Assembly (NCBI GenBank): GCA_021774735.1
Contig: JAJFIS010000025.1
Location: 40,989 to 104,988 of the forward strand
Direction: 5' to 3'
Origin: Alphaproteobacteria bacterium
GTDB taxonomy: Bacteria > Pseudomonadota > Alphaproteobacteria > Sphingomonadales > Kordiimonadaceae
DNA length: 64,000 nt
The notes under the pieces are model-generated. The model searched no databases. It saw nothing but the letters and a program-made list of their open reading frames with translations, and was not told the origin of the DNA. The translations under genes and the position numbers were made by a program. Numbering within the stretch: the first letter of the stretch is position 1; each line of letters opens with the position of its first letter. This document shows, one piece after another, positions 36,518 through 46,127 of the stretch.

Positions 36518-37433
36518 TTACCCCCGCGATATGGCCGGCTACAATGGCAACTATCCAAAAGCTGGATGGCCGGATGGTGCCCGCGTTGCCGTTCAATTTG
36601 TCCTGAACTATGAGGAAGGCGGCGAAAGCTCTATCCTGCACGGGGACGGGCACAGCGAAACTTTCCTGTCAGAAATCATCGGCGCAGAGCCTTTTATCGG
36701 CCAGCGCCATATGTCGATGGAATCGCTCTATGAATATGGCAGTCGGGCCGGGGTTCACCGTATTTTAAGTTTATTTCGGGACCGTAACATACCTGTAACC
36801 CTGTTCGCTGTCGCCAGCGCCATGGAACGTAACCCGGCTATTATTGAAACCGCGCTCACTGACGGCCATGAGATTTGCAGCCATGGCTACCGCTGGATTA
36901 ATTACCGCGACATACCAAAGGATATTGAAGCCGAGCATATGGCCAAAGCCATAGACATTCACACCCGCATCACCGGCGCGCGGCCCCTTGGTTGGTACAC
37001 GGGCCGTACGTCCGAAAACACACGGGACTTGGTGGCGGCTGATGGTGGTTTCATCTATGACGCGGATGATTATTCCGATGACCTGCCCTTTTGGTCGAGG
37101 CAGACCGACAAGCCGCAGTTAATTGTTCCCTATACGCTGGACGCGAATGATATGCGCTTCGCTAGCCCGCAGGGTTTCAACTGCGGCGACCAATTCTTTA
37201 CTTATTTGCGCGATGCTTTTGATTGCCTTTACGGGGAAGGCGCAGAAACTCCCAAGATGATGTCGGTCGGCCTGCATGCCCGCATCATTGGCAAGCCCGG
37301 GCGCATTCAAGCGCTCAAACGCTTCATAGATTACACGAAAAATTTTGACCGCGTCTGGTATGCTAGGCGCATTGACATTGCCCGCCATTGGATAGAAAAT
37401 CACCCTCATGAAGCTGGACAGATGACCCCATGA
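36510..37433 (+). CDS. puuE: Allantoinase PuuE (polysaccharide deacetylase fold)
   Basis: This non-metal-dihydroorotase-type allantoinase hydrolyses allantoin to allantoate. The 307-residue protein starts YPRDMAGYNG and PDGARVAVQFVLNYEEGGE, followed by the deacetylase-fold segments GVHRILSLF and DGHEICSHGYRW. The ATG at 36510 overlaps the end of uraD by 8 bp. Confidence 0.94.
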   Translation: MNDYPRDMAGYNGNYPKAGWPDGARVAVQFVLNYEEGGESSILHGDGHSETFLSEIIGAEPFIGQRHMSMESLYEYGSRAGVHRILSLFRDRNIPVTLFAVASAMERNPAIIETALTDGHEICSHGYRWINYRDIPKDIEAEHMAKAIDIHTRITGARPLGWYTGRTSENTRDLVAADGGFIYDADDYSDDLPFWSRQTDKPQLIVPYTLDANDMRFASPQGFNCGDQFFTYLRDAFDCLYGEGAETPKMMSVGLHARIIGKPGRIQALKRFIDYTKNFDRVWYARRIDIARHWIENHPHEAGQMTP

Positions 37434-38431
37434 CAGACTTAAATCTTACCCATTTGGAAGCCCACACGGTTAACTTGGCTTCCCCGCGCCTTGGCAGTGA
37501 GGTGGTATTTGCGTCTGATGATTTTTTCGCCGATAAAAGTCGGCTGATCAAGGATGCCGCGCCGGTTTTTTACCCGGATAAATATGACGAACACGGCAAA
37601 TGGATGGACGGCTGGGAATCGCGGCGTCAACGCGATGGCAGCGAAGATTTTTGCATCATCCGCCTTGGCTGCGCGGGCGTCATTAGGGCCGTTAATATCG
37701 ACACGGCCCATTTCACCGGCAATTTCCCGCCTGCGGCATCCCTTTCAGCTTGCCTGTCAGACGGCGTTCCGGATGAAAATACGCCCTGGACCGAAATTGT
37801 CCCGAAGACCACCCTTGGCCCAGACCGTGACCATTTGGTGGCTGTGGTGCATGAAACACCCTATAATTGGATGCGCCTGAACATGTTCCCAGACGGCGGC
37901 ATTGCCCGCCTGCGCCTATACGGTCAACCCTTTAAGAACTGGGGCGAGGCCGATAGAAATGTCCTGCATGAGCTGAGCGCCCTAACCGGTGGTGCCCGCA
38001 TAGTTGGCTATAATGACGCCCATTACGGCAACCCTTGGCCGTTGCTAATCGAGGGGCGCGGCATGAATATGGGCGATGGCTGGGAAACTCGGCGGCGGCG
38101 TGAACCGGGCTTTGATTGGATCATCATTGCGCTTGGCTATGCAGGCACCATAGAAAAAATTGAGCTGGACACGGCCTATTTTAAGGGTAATTACCCCCAT
38201 AGCTTTTCGCTGAATGCGGCGCTTGTAACTGGCGGTGATGATCCCTCCATCGATCAGGCCAACGCATGGGATGAATTGTTACCTAAGCAAATTTTGAGCG
38301 CCGACAGCCAACATTTTTTTAACAAAGATATGCTCAACCCGCTCGGTCCCATTAGCCATATCAAATTAAATATATATCCAGATGGCGGCGTTTCTCGCTT
38401 TCGCGCCTTTGGCAAAGTTTTTGGATCGTGA
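37430..38431 (+). CDS. alc: Allantoicase
   Basis: Alc hydrolyses allantoate to ureidoglycolate and urea. The 333-residue protein has the expected two tandem homologous jelly-roll domains, each with GWESRRQR / GWETRRRR, a DTAHFTGNFP / DTAYFKGNYP segment and an NMFPDGG / NIYPDGG segment. It overlaps puuE as ATGA. Confidence 0.95.
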   Translation: MTDLNLTHLEAHTVNLASPRLGSEVVFASDDFFADKSRLIKDAAPVFYPDKYDEHGKWMDGWESRRQRDGSEDFCIIRLGCAGVIRAVNIDTAHFTGNFPPAASLSACLSDGVPDENTPWTEIVPKTTLGPDRDHLVAVVHETPYNWMRLNMFPDGGIARLRLYGQPFKNWGEADRNVLHELSALTGGARIVGYNDAHYGNPWPLLIEGRGMNMGDGWETRRRREPGFDWIIIALGYAGTIEKIELDTAYFKGNYPHSFSLNAALVTGGDDPSIDQANAWDELLPKQILSADSQHFFNKDMLNPLGPISHIKLNIYPDGGVSRFRAFGKVFGS

Positions 38432-38934
38432 CGCTCATGACACCTACCCCCATAACCCCGGCAGCCTTTGCCCCCTTCGGCGCGCTCATAGATGTGGGCG
38501 GCGGCGTTGATTTTATGATCAATGAAGGCAGCGCGGGCAGGTGTGATAATATCGCCGAGGTCGATGTGAGCGACAAGGGGGGAACGCCCTATGTTTCCAT
38601 CTTCCGCGCAACTAAGCGGCCTTTCCCCATTAAGGTTGATATGATGGAACGCCACCCGCTTGGCAGCCAAATGTTTCTGCCCATTCAAGACAAACCGTGG
38701 CTGGTGGTGGTCGCCAGCGGTGATGAACCAAGCGCCGATAGCTGCCAAGCCTTTCTGGTCAGCGGCCATCAGGCCATTCAATTTCATAAAAATACATGGC
38801 ATTTCCCACTGCTTATTATGGCTGAAAGCCAAGATTTCTGGGTCATTGATCGCTCGGGTCCCGGCAATAATTTGGATGAATATATGTTTAAGGGTGATGC
38901 CGCAATTTTAACCCTGCCGGCGTTAAGCGCATGA
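38428..38934 (+). CDS. allA: Ureidoglycolate lyase
   Basis: AllA splits ureidoglycolate into glyoxylate and urea. The 168-residue protein shows FAPFGALIDVG, RHPLGSQMFLPI and HKNTWHFPLL, all family signatures. GTG at 38428 overlaps the alc stop as GTGA; ATG at 38437 is an alternative start. Confidence 0.93.
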   Translation: MTLMTPTPITPAAFAPFGALIDVGGGVDFMINEGSAGRCDNIAEVDVSDKGGTPYVSIFRATKRPFPIKVDMMERHPLGSQMFLPIQDKPWLVVVASGDEPSADSCQAFLVSGHQAIQFHKNTWHFPLLIMAESQDFWVIDRSGPGNNLDEYMFKGDAAILTLPALSA

Positions 38935-40271
38935 CCGCCTCTCCCAACTCCAAAACTGCCGTTCGGGGCGCCATGATGTGGTTCAAAGCGGACCCCTTCT
39001 CTGTGCCAGACGACAGCCAAATGGCCGACTGTGTTACCTATGAAAGCGATGGCCTGCTGGTCATCGAAGATGGTCGCATTACAGCGTCTGGACCAGCGGA
39101 TGTTTTGCTGCCCACCTTGGCTGAAGACACAGCAGTTACCCGCTTTGAGAATAAGCTCATCATGCCCGGTTTCATTGACGCCCATAACCATTATGCCCAA
39201 CTTCAAATCATTGGCTCATACGGCAAGCAATTGCTCGATTGGCTGAAGGATTATACTTTCCCGGCTGAAGAAGCCTTCAGTGATACAGCCCATGCCGCTG
39301 AAATCGCCGATCTTTTTTGCGGTGAACTACTGAGCAATGGCACCACAACCGCCGCCAGTTTCTGCACCAGCCATCCTGCATCAGTTGATGCGCTGTTCCA
39401 TGCTGCCTCATCGCGCAATATGCGGATAATTGCCGGCAAGGTTATGATGGACCGCAACGCGCCAGAGGGCCTATTGGATACGGTTGAAACCGCTTATAGT
39501 CAATCCTTGGAGCTTATCGAGCGCTGGCACGAAAAGGGCCGCAACCACTATGCGCTCACCCCGCGCTTTGCCGTGAGCTGCAGCCCAGAACAGCTTGAAA
39601 TGGCTGGTTCGCTGCGCCGTGAGCATGAGCGGCTCTATGTCCAATCGCATCTATCAGAGAATTTGGAGGAGATAGATCAGGTACAAAAATTATTCCCGAA
39701 CCGTACCGATTATTTAGATATCTATAACCATTACGGCCTGACGGGCGAGCGCAGCCTATATGGTCACGGGGTGCATTTAACCCCAGCCCAATGGCAAGAC
39801 ATTAAAGAGCGCGGCACGGGGCTTGTTCACTGTCCTACATCAAATCTATTTTTAGGCAGTGGGCTATTTGATTTAAAAACCGCCATGAAAGCGCCTGCTA
39901 TACCGCTAGCGCTTGGCAGTGATGTAGGGGCAGGCACCAGCCTATCCATGTTAACCACCATGGGCGCGGCCTATAAAATATCGCAGCTGCAAGGCTATGC
40001 GATGAACGCCCTTAAAGCCTTTTATTTGGCGACGTTAGGGGCGGCTAAAACCTTGTCACTTGACGCTTATATAGGGTCGTTGGAGGCGGGTAAAGACGCT
40101 GACTTCATTGTGCTAGACCCGTCGGCCACGCCGTTGATAAAAGCCCGGCTTGAGCCTGTTTCATCTCTGGAAGAAACTTTGTTTGTGCTGATGACGATGG
40201 GCGATGACCGTGCCGTGGCTGCGACCTATATAGCAGGTAAAAAATTATACAGTAAAAATTCAAGCAATTAA
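38931..40271 (+). CDS. guaD: Guanine deaminase
   Basis: GuaD deaminates guanine to xanthine, feeding the xanthine dehydrogenase. The 446-residue amidohydrolase has the metal-binding MPGFIDAHNHYAQ (HxH), the late QSHLSEN His, GVHLTP and the LGSDVGAGTSLSML Asp. It overlaps allA as ATGA and closes the six-gene plus-strand unit. Confidence 0.94.
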   Translation: MTASPNSKTAVRGAMMWFKADPFSVPDDSQMADCVTYESDGLLVIEDGRITASGPADVLLPTLAEDTAVTRFENKLIMPGFIDAHNHYAQLQIIGSYGKQLLDWLKDYTFPAEEAFSDTAHAAEIADLFCGELLSNGTTTAASFCTSHPASVDALFHAASSRNMRIIAGKVMMDRNAPEGLLDTVETAYSQSLELIERWHEKGRNHYALTPRFAVSCSPEQLEMAGSLRREHERLYVQSHLSENLEEIDQVQKLFPNRTDYLDIYNHYGLTGERSLYGHGVHLTPAQWQDIKERGTGLVHCPTSNLFLGSGLFDLKTAMKAPAIPLALGSDVGAGTSLSMLTTMGAAYKISQLQGYAMNALKAFYLATLGAAKTLSLDAYIGSLEAGKDADFIVLDPSATPLIKARLEPVSSLEETLFVLMTMGDDRAVAATYIAGKKLYSKNSSN

Positions 40272-40276
40272 GCTGG

Positions 40277-40918
40277 TTAAACGTCCGTAAAACCTACGCC
40301 GCGCAAAATAATACCGCAAACGGTTTTGGTAACCTCATTTCGCTGACTTTGACTAAGCGCTTTACCGCCATTTAAAACCCGCACTTGATGGTCAAAATCA
40401 GCGTAATGCTGGGTTGTTGCCCAAATCATATAAAGAAGATAATGCGGGTCGACCGGTAATATTTTTCCGTCCTCCGCCCATTTGGCAATCTGAATAGCTT
40501 TTTCCCCTTCCCAGTCATGAAGGTGATCCATCAAATTGTCACCGAGCACCGGGGCACCGTGGATGATTTCATTGGCCCACACTTTCGAGCCAAAAGGCCG
40601 ATCAAAGGAAAGCTGTAATTTGCTGGTGATATAATCTGACAAAGACTTTTTGGGATCATCTGAATTATCAAAAGTTGTTGACGCTTCAGCCCAAGCTTTA
40701 AAAATATCTTCAAGAACGGCAACATAAAGTGCTCGTTTGGTTTTGAAATAATAATGAATATTGGCTTTGGGTAGATCGGCCTTATCGGCAATTTCCTGCA
40801 TGGTTGCACCCGCAAAGCCCTTCAGGGCATATACTTCTTCGGCTGCGCGGATGATTTGATCGGTATTCTTCTGTCTGACAATCGCTTTTCTATCCCCATT
40901 TGTCGCAGAAATTGCCAT
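40277..40918 (-). CDS. TetR-family regulator, RutR-like
   Basis: The 213-residue protein has an N-terminal TetR helix-turn-helix (IIRAAEEVYALKGFAGATMQ, LPKANIHYYFKTKRALY) and a C-terminal domain of the RutR (YcdC) type (ALYVAVLEDIFKAWAEA, DPHYLLYMIWATTQHYADF). RutR-like proteins sense pyrimidines or purine breakdown signals, so the location beside guaD fits. It converges on guaD 5 bp away. No palindromic operator was seen in the 150 bp upstream. Confidence 0.88.
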   Translation of the reverse strand: MAISATNGDRKAIVRQKNTDQIIRAAEEVYALKGFAGATMQEIADKADLPKANIHYYFKTKRALYVAVLEDIFKAWAEASTTFDNSDDPKKSLSDYITSKLQLSFDRPFGSKVWANEIIHGAPVLGDNLMDHLHDWEGEKAIQIAKWAEDGKILPVDPHYLLYMIWATTQHYADFDHQVRVLNGGKALSQSQRNEVTKTVCGIILRGVGFTDV

Positions 40919-41069
40919 TAGTGTTGGTCCTTTACCGATGCCTGTATTTTAATACACATATATAATCTAACCCTAGTCACCATTTTGCGCAATGGCTCTC
41001 AAGAACATAGGTTTATATCGTTAATGTCTTGGATAATCTACCAATGGAAAGCACTTATTAAGATGTTAA

Positions 41070-42131
41070 TTACGCATCATAACTCAGGGTTACTTCATCG
41101 CTAACGGCAAAAGACTGACAGGTGAGCACATATCCGGCATTTACTTCCTCAGGCTCCAAACCTTGGTTAAGAACCATATCCACTTCGCCAGAGAGAACTT
41201 TGGCGCGGCAAGTGCAACAAACCCCGCCCTTGCAGGCAAAGGGCACATCAGCGCCGCCATCAAGGGCAGCATCCAAAATGGCACTATCACGGTCCGCGCG
41301 GATATTAAACTCGTCACCATCAATGATCAGTGTTAACTTGGCCGTGCCGCCCATATCGCTCGCACGCTTGCTAGATACGATCGGCTGACCTTCGCTTAAA
41401 AATTTCTCACTGTGAACATTGTCCGCTGCCATGCCTGCGGTTTTCAATGCATCGGTAACGCTGTCGATCATCGCATCTGGCCCGCAGACAAAAGCATGGT
41501 CAATTTTATCAATACTCAACAGATTATCCGTTAGTGCCGTTACCTTATCACCGTCTAAACGACCACTGAAAAAAGACAGTTCAAGATCCTCCTGCGAGAG
41601 GAAATGCCAAAAGGAAAAACGATCCATAAAGAGATTTTTGAGAAGCGCTATTTCATGGCGGAAAAGCGTAGAGCGGCCCGTGCGGTTACCATAGAAGAGC
41701 ATAAATTCTGCATCTGGTTCGCTCTCTAATGTTGTTTTGATGATAGACATGATAGGCGTGATGCCACTGCCCGCAGCAAAAGCTGCATATACACGGGTTT
41801 TTGATGGATCAAGATCGACATTAAAATGCCCTGTCGGCGGAAAAACCTCCAGCGTATCACCTACTTTAAGGCTGTTATTAGCAAAGGTGGAAAAACGACC
41901 GCCGTCCACTTCTCTCACCGCCACCTTAAGGTTATTTTCGGCTACACTAGAGCAAATTGAATAAGACCGGCGGATGTCTTCACCGTCAATTTGCCTGCGC
42001 AGTATAATATGCTGCCCTTGCTCATATTGGTACGCAGCTTTTGCATCCACCGGCACATCAAATGTTAGGACAACCGTCTCGGGCGTGTTTTTCTCAATTT
42101 TTGAAATGGTCAGAAGACGCGATTTCTGCAT
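41070..42131 (-). CDS. paaE: Phenylacetyl-CoA epoxidase reductase subunit PaaE
   Basis: PaaE passes electrons from NADPH to the PaaABC oxygenase. The 353-residue protein has an FAD-binding domain (RRSYSICS), an NAD-binding domain (AAGSGITPIMSIIK, FVCGPDAMID) and a C-terminal plant-type ferredoxin (CKGGVCCTCRAKV plus YVLTCQSF). It is last in paaABCDE, 8 bp after paaD. Confidence 0.95.
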   Translation of the reverse strand: MQKSRLLTISKIEKNTPETVVLTFDVPVDAKAAYQYEQGQHIILRRQIDGEDIRRSYSICSSVAENNLKVAVREVDGGRFSTFANNSLKVGDTLEVFPPTGHFNVDLDPSKTRVYAAFAAGSGITPIMSIIKTTLESEPDAEFMLFYGNRTGRSTLFRHEIALLKNLFMDRFSFWHFLSQEDLELSFFSGRLDGDKVTALTDNLLSIDKIDHAFVCGPDAMIDSVTDALKTAGMAADNVHSEKFLSEGQPIVSSKRASDMGGTAKLTLIIDGDEFNIRADRDSAILDAALDGGADVPFACKGGVCCTCRAKVLSGEVDMVLNQGLEPEEVNAGYVLTCQSFAVSDEVTLSYDA

Positions 42132-42139
42132 AATTCATC

Positions 42140-42673
42140 CTAAATACATTTGAAATATTCAAAGGGCTCAGCGCAGCTAAGACACTTATACATGGCCTTA
42201 CAAGCAGTGGAGCCAAATTCACTAACTTGCTCGGTTTTGTTCGACCCGCATTTGGGGCAGCTAACTTGTGGCGGCACCCCAAACAGTAAGGCTTTTCCCA
42301 CGGCTGCTTCCCCCACGGGGGGTGCAATGCCATAAGCTCGCAGTTTCTCGCGTCCCTCTTGGCTAATCCAATCGGTGGTCCATGGGGGGCTTAAAACCTG
42401 TTCAATTTCCACCTCAAAATAGCCTGCTGATATTACCGCTGCTTTAATGATTTCATGAATAAGCGCTGTCGCTGGGCAGCCCGTATAGGTCGGCGTAACT
42501 TGTAGCTTCACCGCGCCAGTTTCAGACACCATAACACCACGCACAATGCCCAAATCCACGACACTGATAGCGGGCACTTCTGGGTCAAGCACGCCTGCGA
42601 GCACTGCCCAAATCTCCGCAGCCTTATCACTTGATGGCTGACTTTCGGGTCGGGTATTTGTCGCCGCCATCAT
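42140..42673 (-). CDS. paaD: Phenylacetyl-CoA epoxidase maturation subunit PaaD
   Basis: PaaD is a DUF59-type iron-sulfur assembly-related factor needed for epoxidase activity. The 177-residue protein has DPEVPAISVVDLGIVR near the N-terminus, TPTYTGCPAT, and a C-terminal zinc-ribbon-like CPKCGSNKT ... CKAMYKCLSCAEPF. The ATG at 42673 overlaps the paaC stop as TGATG. Confidence 0.94.
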   Translation of the reverse strand: MMAATNTRPESQPSSDKAAEIWAVLAGVLDPEVPAISVVDLGIVRGVMVSETGAVKLQVTPTYTGCPATALIHEIIKAAVISAGYFEVEIEQVLSPPWTTDWISQEGREKLRAYGIAPPVGEAAVGKALLFGVPPQVSCPKCGSNKTEQVSEFGSTACKAMYKCLSCAEPFEYFKCI

Positions 42674-43455
42674 CACCAAGTCGCGCCACTAGCTTTTGGG
42701 TATGCCCGCTGCAGGAATTGCATCTCGCAGAGCAGATGCCCCAAATGTTCGCTATGATGACCATTATGGCGACTGGCCATAACCCTACCACTGGTCTCGG
42801 GAGCACTTACCCCCGCCTTGGTCATTACCTCATCCATGGTTTCGCGCCAATCAGCTTCCAAGCTATCTGATGCAACGGCGATGCCATCATTTGCCAGTGT
42901 GCGCTCACCGCCTGATGTTTCAAACAGTTCAGGCACGAAGCGCCACAGAATGTTGAAACCATTTTGAACTCGGCGGTGACCCTCATCAGTGCCTTGGGCC
43001 AGACGCACCGTCCATTCAGCGGCGAAACGGCGATGATATGTCACTTCCTTCAACGCCTTTGCGGCAATTTCAGCCAGCTGCCTATCCGTTGATTGCATCA
43101 AAGCTGAATAGCGCAAATATTGATAGGTGCTGAACATGAGCATCCGCGCAATCGTAACGCCCCAATCCTCATTCGGTTGCTCGCAGAGCCAGTGACAGCG
43201 AAAATCTTGCGTGTCCCGCAAATAGGCAAGATCATCCGCAGAGCGCCCCGCACCCTCAACCTCAGCGGCATATTCAAGCAGCAAATTAGCTTGGCCAATA
43301 AGATCAAGTGCCAGATTTGACGCAGCAATATCCAGCTCCAAATTTGGCCCCTTTGATAGCCATTCGCTCCAACGATGGCCAAGGATCAAGGCGTCATCCC
43401 CCAAGCCAACCACATATTGAAAAAGCGGATTGCTTTCATCACGGTAAATATTCAT
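42673..43455 (-). CDS. paaC: Phenylacetyl-CoA epoxidase structural subunit PaaC
   Basis: PaaC is the non-catalytic ferritin-like partner of PaaA. The 260-residue helical protein carries GDDALILGHRWSEW, DLIGQANLLLEYAAEVEG and EVTYHRRFAAEW. It starts 13 bp after paaB and overlaps paaD by one base. Confidence 0.95.
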   Translation of the reverse strand: MNIYRDESNPLFQYVVGLGDDALILGHRWSEWLSKGPNLELDIAASNLALDLIGQANLLLEYAAEVEGAGRSADDLAYLRDTQDFRCHWLCEQPNEDWGVTIARMLMFSTYQYLRYSALMQSTDRQLAEIAAKALKEVTYHRRFAAEWTVRLAQGTDEGHRRVQNGFNILWRFVPELFETSGGERTLANDGIAVASDSLEADWRETMDEVMTKAGVSAPETSGRVMASRHNGHHSEHLGHLLCEMQFLQRAYPKASGATW

Positions 43456-43468
43456 CAGCTAAATATCC

Positions 43469-43753
43469 TCACATCTTTCCCACTTCATCGGGGATCTCAT
43501 AAAAGGTCGGGTGGCGGTAAACCTTGTCGGCAGCCGGACCAAAGAGCGCGTCACCTTCAGCAGGGTCAGACGCTGTTATGTCGGCGGCGCGGATCACCCA
43601 AATGCTCTCGCCCTCACTGCGGCGGGTATAAAGGTCCCGTGCATTTTCAATCGCCATCTTGCTATCAGCAGCGTGAACACTGCCGCAATGCTTATGGCTT
43701 AAGCCCCGCTTGGAGCGTACGAACACTTCATAAAGGTCCCAGTCATTATCCAT
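43469..43753 (-). CDS. paaB: Phenylacetyl-CoA epoxidase subunit PaaB
   Basis: The 94-residue protein is PaaB, a small bridging subunit of the epoxidase. MDNDWDLYEVFVRSKRGLSH and HCGSVHAAD match the family. The ATG at 43753 has a strong AGGAGA site at proper spacing; longer in-frame extension overlaps paaA. It lies 22 bp after paaA. Confidence 0.95.
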   Translation of the reverse strand: MDNDWDLYEVFVRSKRGLSHKHCGSVHAADSKMAIENARDLYTRRSEGESIWVIRAADITASDPAEGDALFGPAADKVYRHPTFYEIPDEVGKM

Positions 43754-43775
43754 GATTATATCTCCTAAAAATATC

Positions 43776-44792
43776 TTAAGCAGCGCTTGATTTTTGTGCT
43801 TGTTTTTCGGCGTAAGCAGTGGCGGCCTCGCGGACCCAAGCCCCATCGTCCACAGCTTTGCGGCGGGCATCCATGCGGTTGCTGCTACAGACACCGTCAC
43901 CTTTCACCACTGCCCAAAATTCGTCCCAGTCAAGGTCGGGGAAATCCCAGTGGCCGGTTTCCTCGTTAAAGACAATGCCCTCAGGTATTGTAATGCCTAA
44001 ATGCTGGGCTTGCGGAATGGTGGCATCAACAAAACGTTGGCGTAGTTCATCGTTTGAAAAGCGTTTGATTTTCCAGATAGTGTTTTGGCTTAAATGCATG
44101 CTGTCGCTATCCGGCGGTCCGAACATCATAAGGGACGGCCAGAACATGCGGTCAAAAGCATCTTGGATCATCTTACGCTGGGCATCGGTCCCCTTCGCCA
44201 TCGCCAGCAGGGCTTCATAGCCTTGGCGCTGGTGGAAGCTTTCTTCCTTACACACCCGCACCATCGCCCGCGCGTAGGGGCCATAAGAACAGCGGCAAAG
44301 CGGAATTTGATTGGTGATAGCGGCGCCGTCCACGAGCCAGCCAACGGTGCCAATATCGGCCCAATTCATCGTCGGGTAATTGAAAATGGTACTGAATTTC
44401 GCCTTGCCAGAGAGCAGTTGATCGACCATTTCAGCACGCGATGTGCCAAGCGTTTCTGCGGCGCTATAAAGATAGAGCCCGTGACCAGCTTCATCTTGTA
44501 TTTTTGCGATCAAAATTAACTTGCGCATCAGGGTCGGCGCGCGGGTAACCCAGTTGCCTTCGGGAAACATGCCAATAATTTCACTATGGGCATGCTGCGA
44601 TATCTGCCGCGTCAAGGTCTTGCGGTAGCCATCCGGCATCCAATCTTTCGGCTCGATATATTCGTCTGCATCGATGCGGGCCTGAAAAATCTCTTCAAGT
44701 TCAGCGATCGATTCCGGATTTTCAGCAAGTTTCAAACCTGCCTTTTCAGCGGCGGCTTTTTCCTCTGCTGTGCGAAGATCAGTGGTATACAT
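43776..44792 (-). CDS. paaA: Phenylacetyl-CoA epoxidase catalytic subunit PaaA
   Basis: PaaA carries the di-iron centre that epoxidises the ring of phenylacetyl-CoA. The 338-residue ferritin-like protein keeps ExxH motifs in [13 protein letters not shown] and [14 protein letters not shown]. It is the first gene of paaABCDE. An operator-like repeat lies 60 bp upstream, shared with the paaZ/paaR promoter region. Confidence 0.96.
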   Translation of the reverse strand: MYTTDLRTAEEKAAAEKAGLKLAENPESIAELEEIFQARIDADEYIEPKDWMPDGYRKTLTRQISQHAHSEIIGMFPEGNWVTRAPTLMRKLILIAKIQDEAGHGLYLYSAAETLGTSRAEMVDQLLSGKAKFSTIFNYPTMNWADIGTVGWLVDGAAITNQIPLCRCSYGPYARAMVRVCKEESFHQRQGYEALLAMAKGTDAQRKMIQDAFDRMFWPSLMMFGPPDSDSMHLSQNTIWKIKRFSNDELRQRFVDATIPQAQHLGITIPEGIVFNEETGHWDFPDLDWDEFWAVVKGDGVCSSNRMDARRKAVDDGAWVREAATAYAEKQAQKSSAA

Positions 44793-44851
44793 TTCACTAT
44801 TCCCTACTTATCAGTGCCGTATATTTTAGTAAATATTCATCGATTATAGAA

Positions 44852-44875
44852 TTAATCGACCGACCGATCAATTAA
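44852..44875. promoter_or_regulatory. PaaR operator-like site before paaA
   Basis: This 24-bp imperfect dyad begins TTAATCGACCG and ends TCAATTAA. It matches the site at 49047-49070 in 19 of 24 positions, including TTAATCGACCG and TCAA-n-TAA at the same spacing. It lies 60 bp upstream of paaA, after the paaJ stop on the upstream side. CGACCG-type dyads are usual TetR-family targets, so binding by the TetR protein at 49155 is inferred. Confidence 0.65.
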
Positions 44876-44894
44876 TTATCTTGAGCTATTAAAT

Positions 44895-46100
44895 TCAGAC
44901 CCGCTCAATGAGCATGGCAATGCCTTGACCGACGCCAATACACATAGTTGCGATGCCGTAACGACCACCTGTACGCTCTAGCTGGCGCGCCGCTGTCCAG
45001 ACTATTCTAGCCCCGCTCATGCCCAGCGGATGGCCCAGGGCGATGGCGCCGCCGTTCGGGTTAACCCGGGGGTCATCATCATCCAAGCCTAATGCCCGAG
45101 TAACCGCCAAGCCCTGCGCCGCGAAAGCTTCATTAAGTTCAATCACGTCGATCTGGTCGAGGGAGATGCCGGTGCGGGCAAGCAGCTTCTGGGTCGCCGG
45201 TGCAGGGCCGTAACCCATAATGCTTGGGCGTAAACCGGCAACTGCAGTGCCAACAATACGCGCTTTTGGGGTCAAGCCATTGGCTTTTGCGGCCGCTTCG
45301 CTGGCAATAATTACCGCGCAAGCCCCGTCATTAACCCCCGATGCATTGCCCGCTGTTACCGTGCCGCCTTCCTTAAACGGGGTTGGTAATTTAGCAAGCT
45401 TCTCCACCGTTGAGCCAGCCCTTGGGTGTTCATCAGCCGTGAACATTTGGGTTTCCTTGCGCGATACCTTAACTTCCACCGGGACAATTTCGCCGTCAAA
45501 AAAGCCAGCTTCCTGTGCCGCTGCTGCTTTAGCCTGCGAGCTTGCGGCAAATTGATCTTGGTCCGCACGGCTTATGCCAAATTCTTCTGCAACATTTTCA
45601 GCTGTCTCCGGCATGCTGTCCACGCCCCATGCGGCTTTCATTTTCTTGTTAACAAAACGCCAGCCGATGGTGGTGTCATAAATTTCTGCGTTGCGGGAAA
45701 AGGCACTGGTGGCTTTCGGCATCACGAAAGGTGCCCGGCTCATGCTTTCAACGCCGCCAGCCACCATCAAGCCAGCTTCACCCGCTTTAATGGTCCGCGC
45801 GGCGATTGAAATCGCATCCATGCCCGAGCCGCAAAGCCGGTTTATTGTAGCGCCTGGCACATTTTCACCCATGCCGGATAGCAGCGCCGCCATGCGGGCA
45901 ACATTGCGGTTATCTTCGCCCGCTTGGTTGGCACAGCCCATGATAAGGTCATCAATATCTTCAAGCTTTAAGCCGGGATTACGCTGCAAAAGTGCCGCAA
46001 GCGGGATAGCCGCCAAATCGTCAGCCCTAACCCCCGACAAAGCCCCGCCAAAGCGGCCAATGGGCGTGCGAATACCGTCGCATAAAAAAGCTTCAGTCAT
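44895..46100 (-). CDS. paaJ: Beta-ketoadipyl-CoA / oxo-didehydrosuberyl-CoA thiolase
   Basis: The 401-residue thiolase cleaves 3-oxo-5,6-didehydrosuberyl-CoA and 3-oxoadipyl-CoA late in phenylacetate breakdown. Catalytic Cys is in INRLCGSGMDAI (about residue 90), with GGAIALGHPLGMSGARI and the final CIGVGQG. Similar enzymes are PcaF; paa context favours PaaJ. It follows paaG by 27 bp. Confidence 0.9.
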   Translation of the reverse strand: MTEAFLCDGIRTPIGRFGGALSGVRADDLAAIPLAALLQRNPGLKLEDIDDLIMGCANQAGEDNRNVARMAALLSGMGENVPGATINRLCGSGMDAISIAARTIKAGEAGLMVAGGVESMSRAPFVMPKATSAFSRNAEIYDTTIGWRFVNKKMKAAWGVDSMPETAENVAEEFGISRADQDQFAASSQAKAAAAQEAGFFDGEIVPVEVKVSRKETQMFTADEHPRAGSTVEKLAKLPTPFKEGGTVTAGNASGVNDGACAVIIASEAAAKANGLTPKARIVGTAVAGLRPSIMGYGPAPATQKLLARTGISLDQIDVIELNEAFAAQGLAVTRALGLDDDDPRVNPNGGAIALGHPLGMSGARIVWTAARQLERTGGRYGIATMCIGVGQGIAMLIERV

Positions 46101-46127
46101 GTATCATCTCCAAATCCTAGAATTCAT

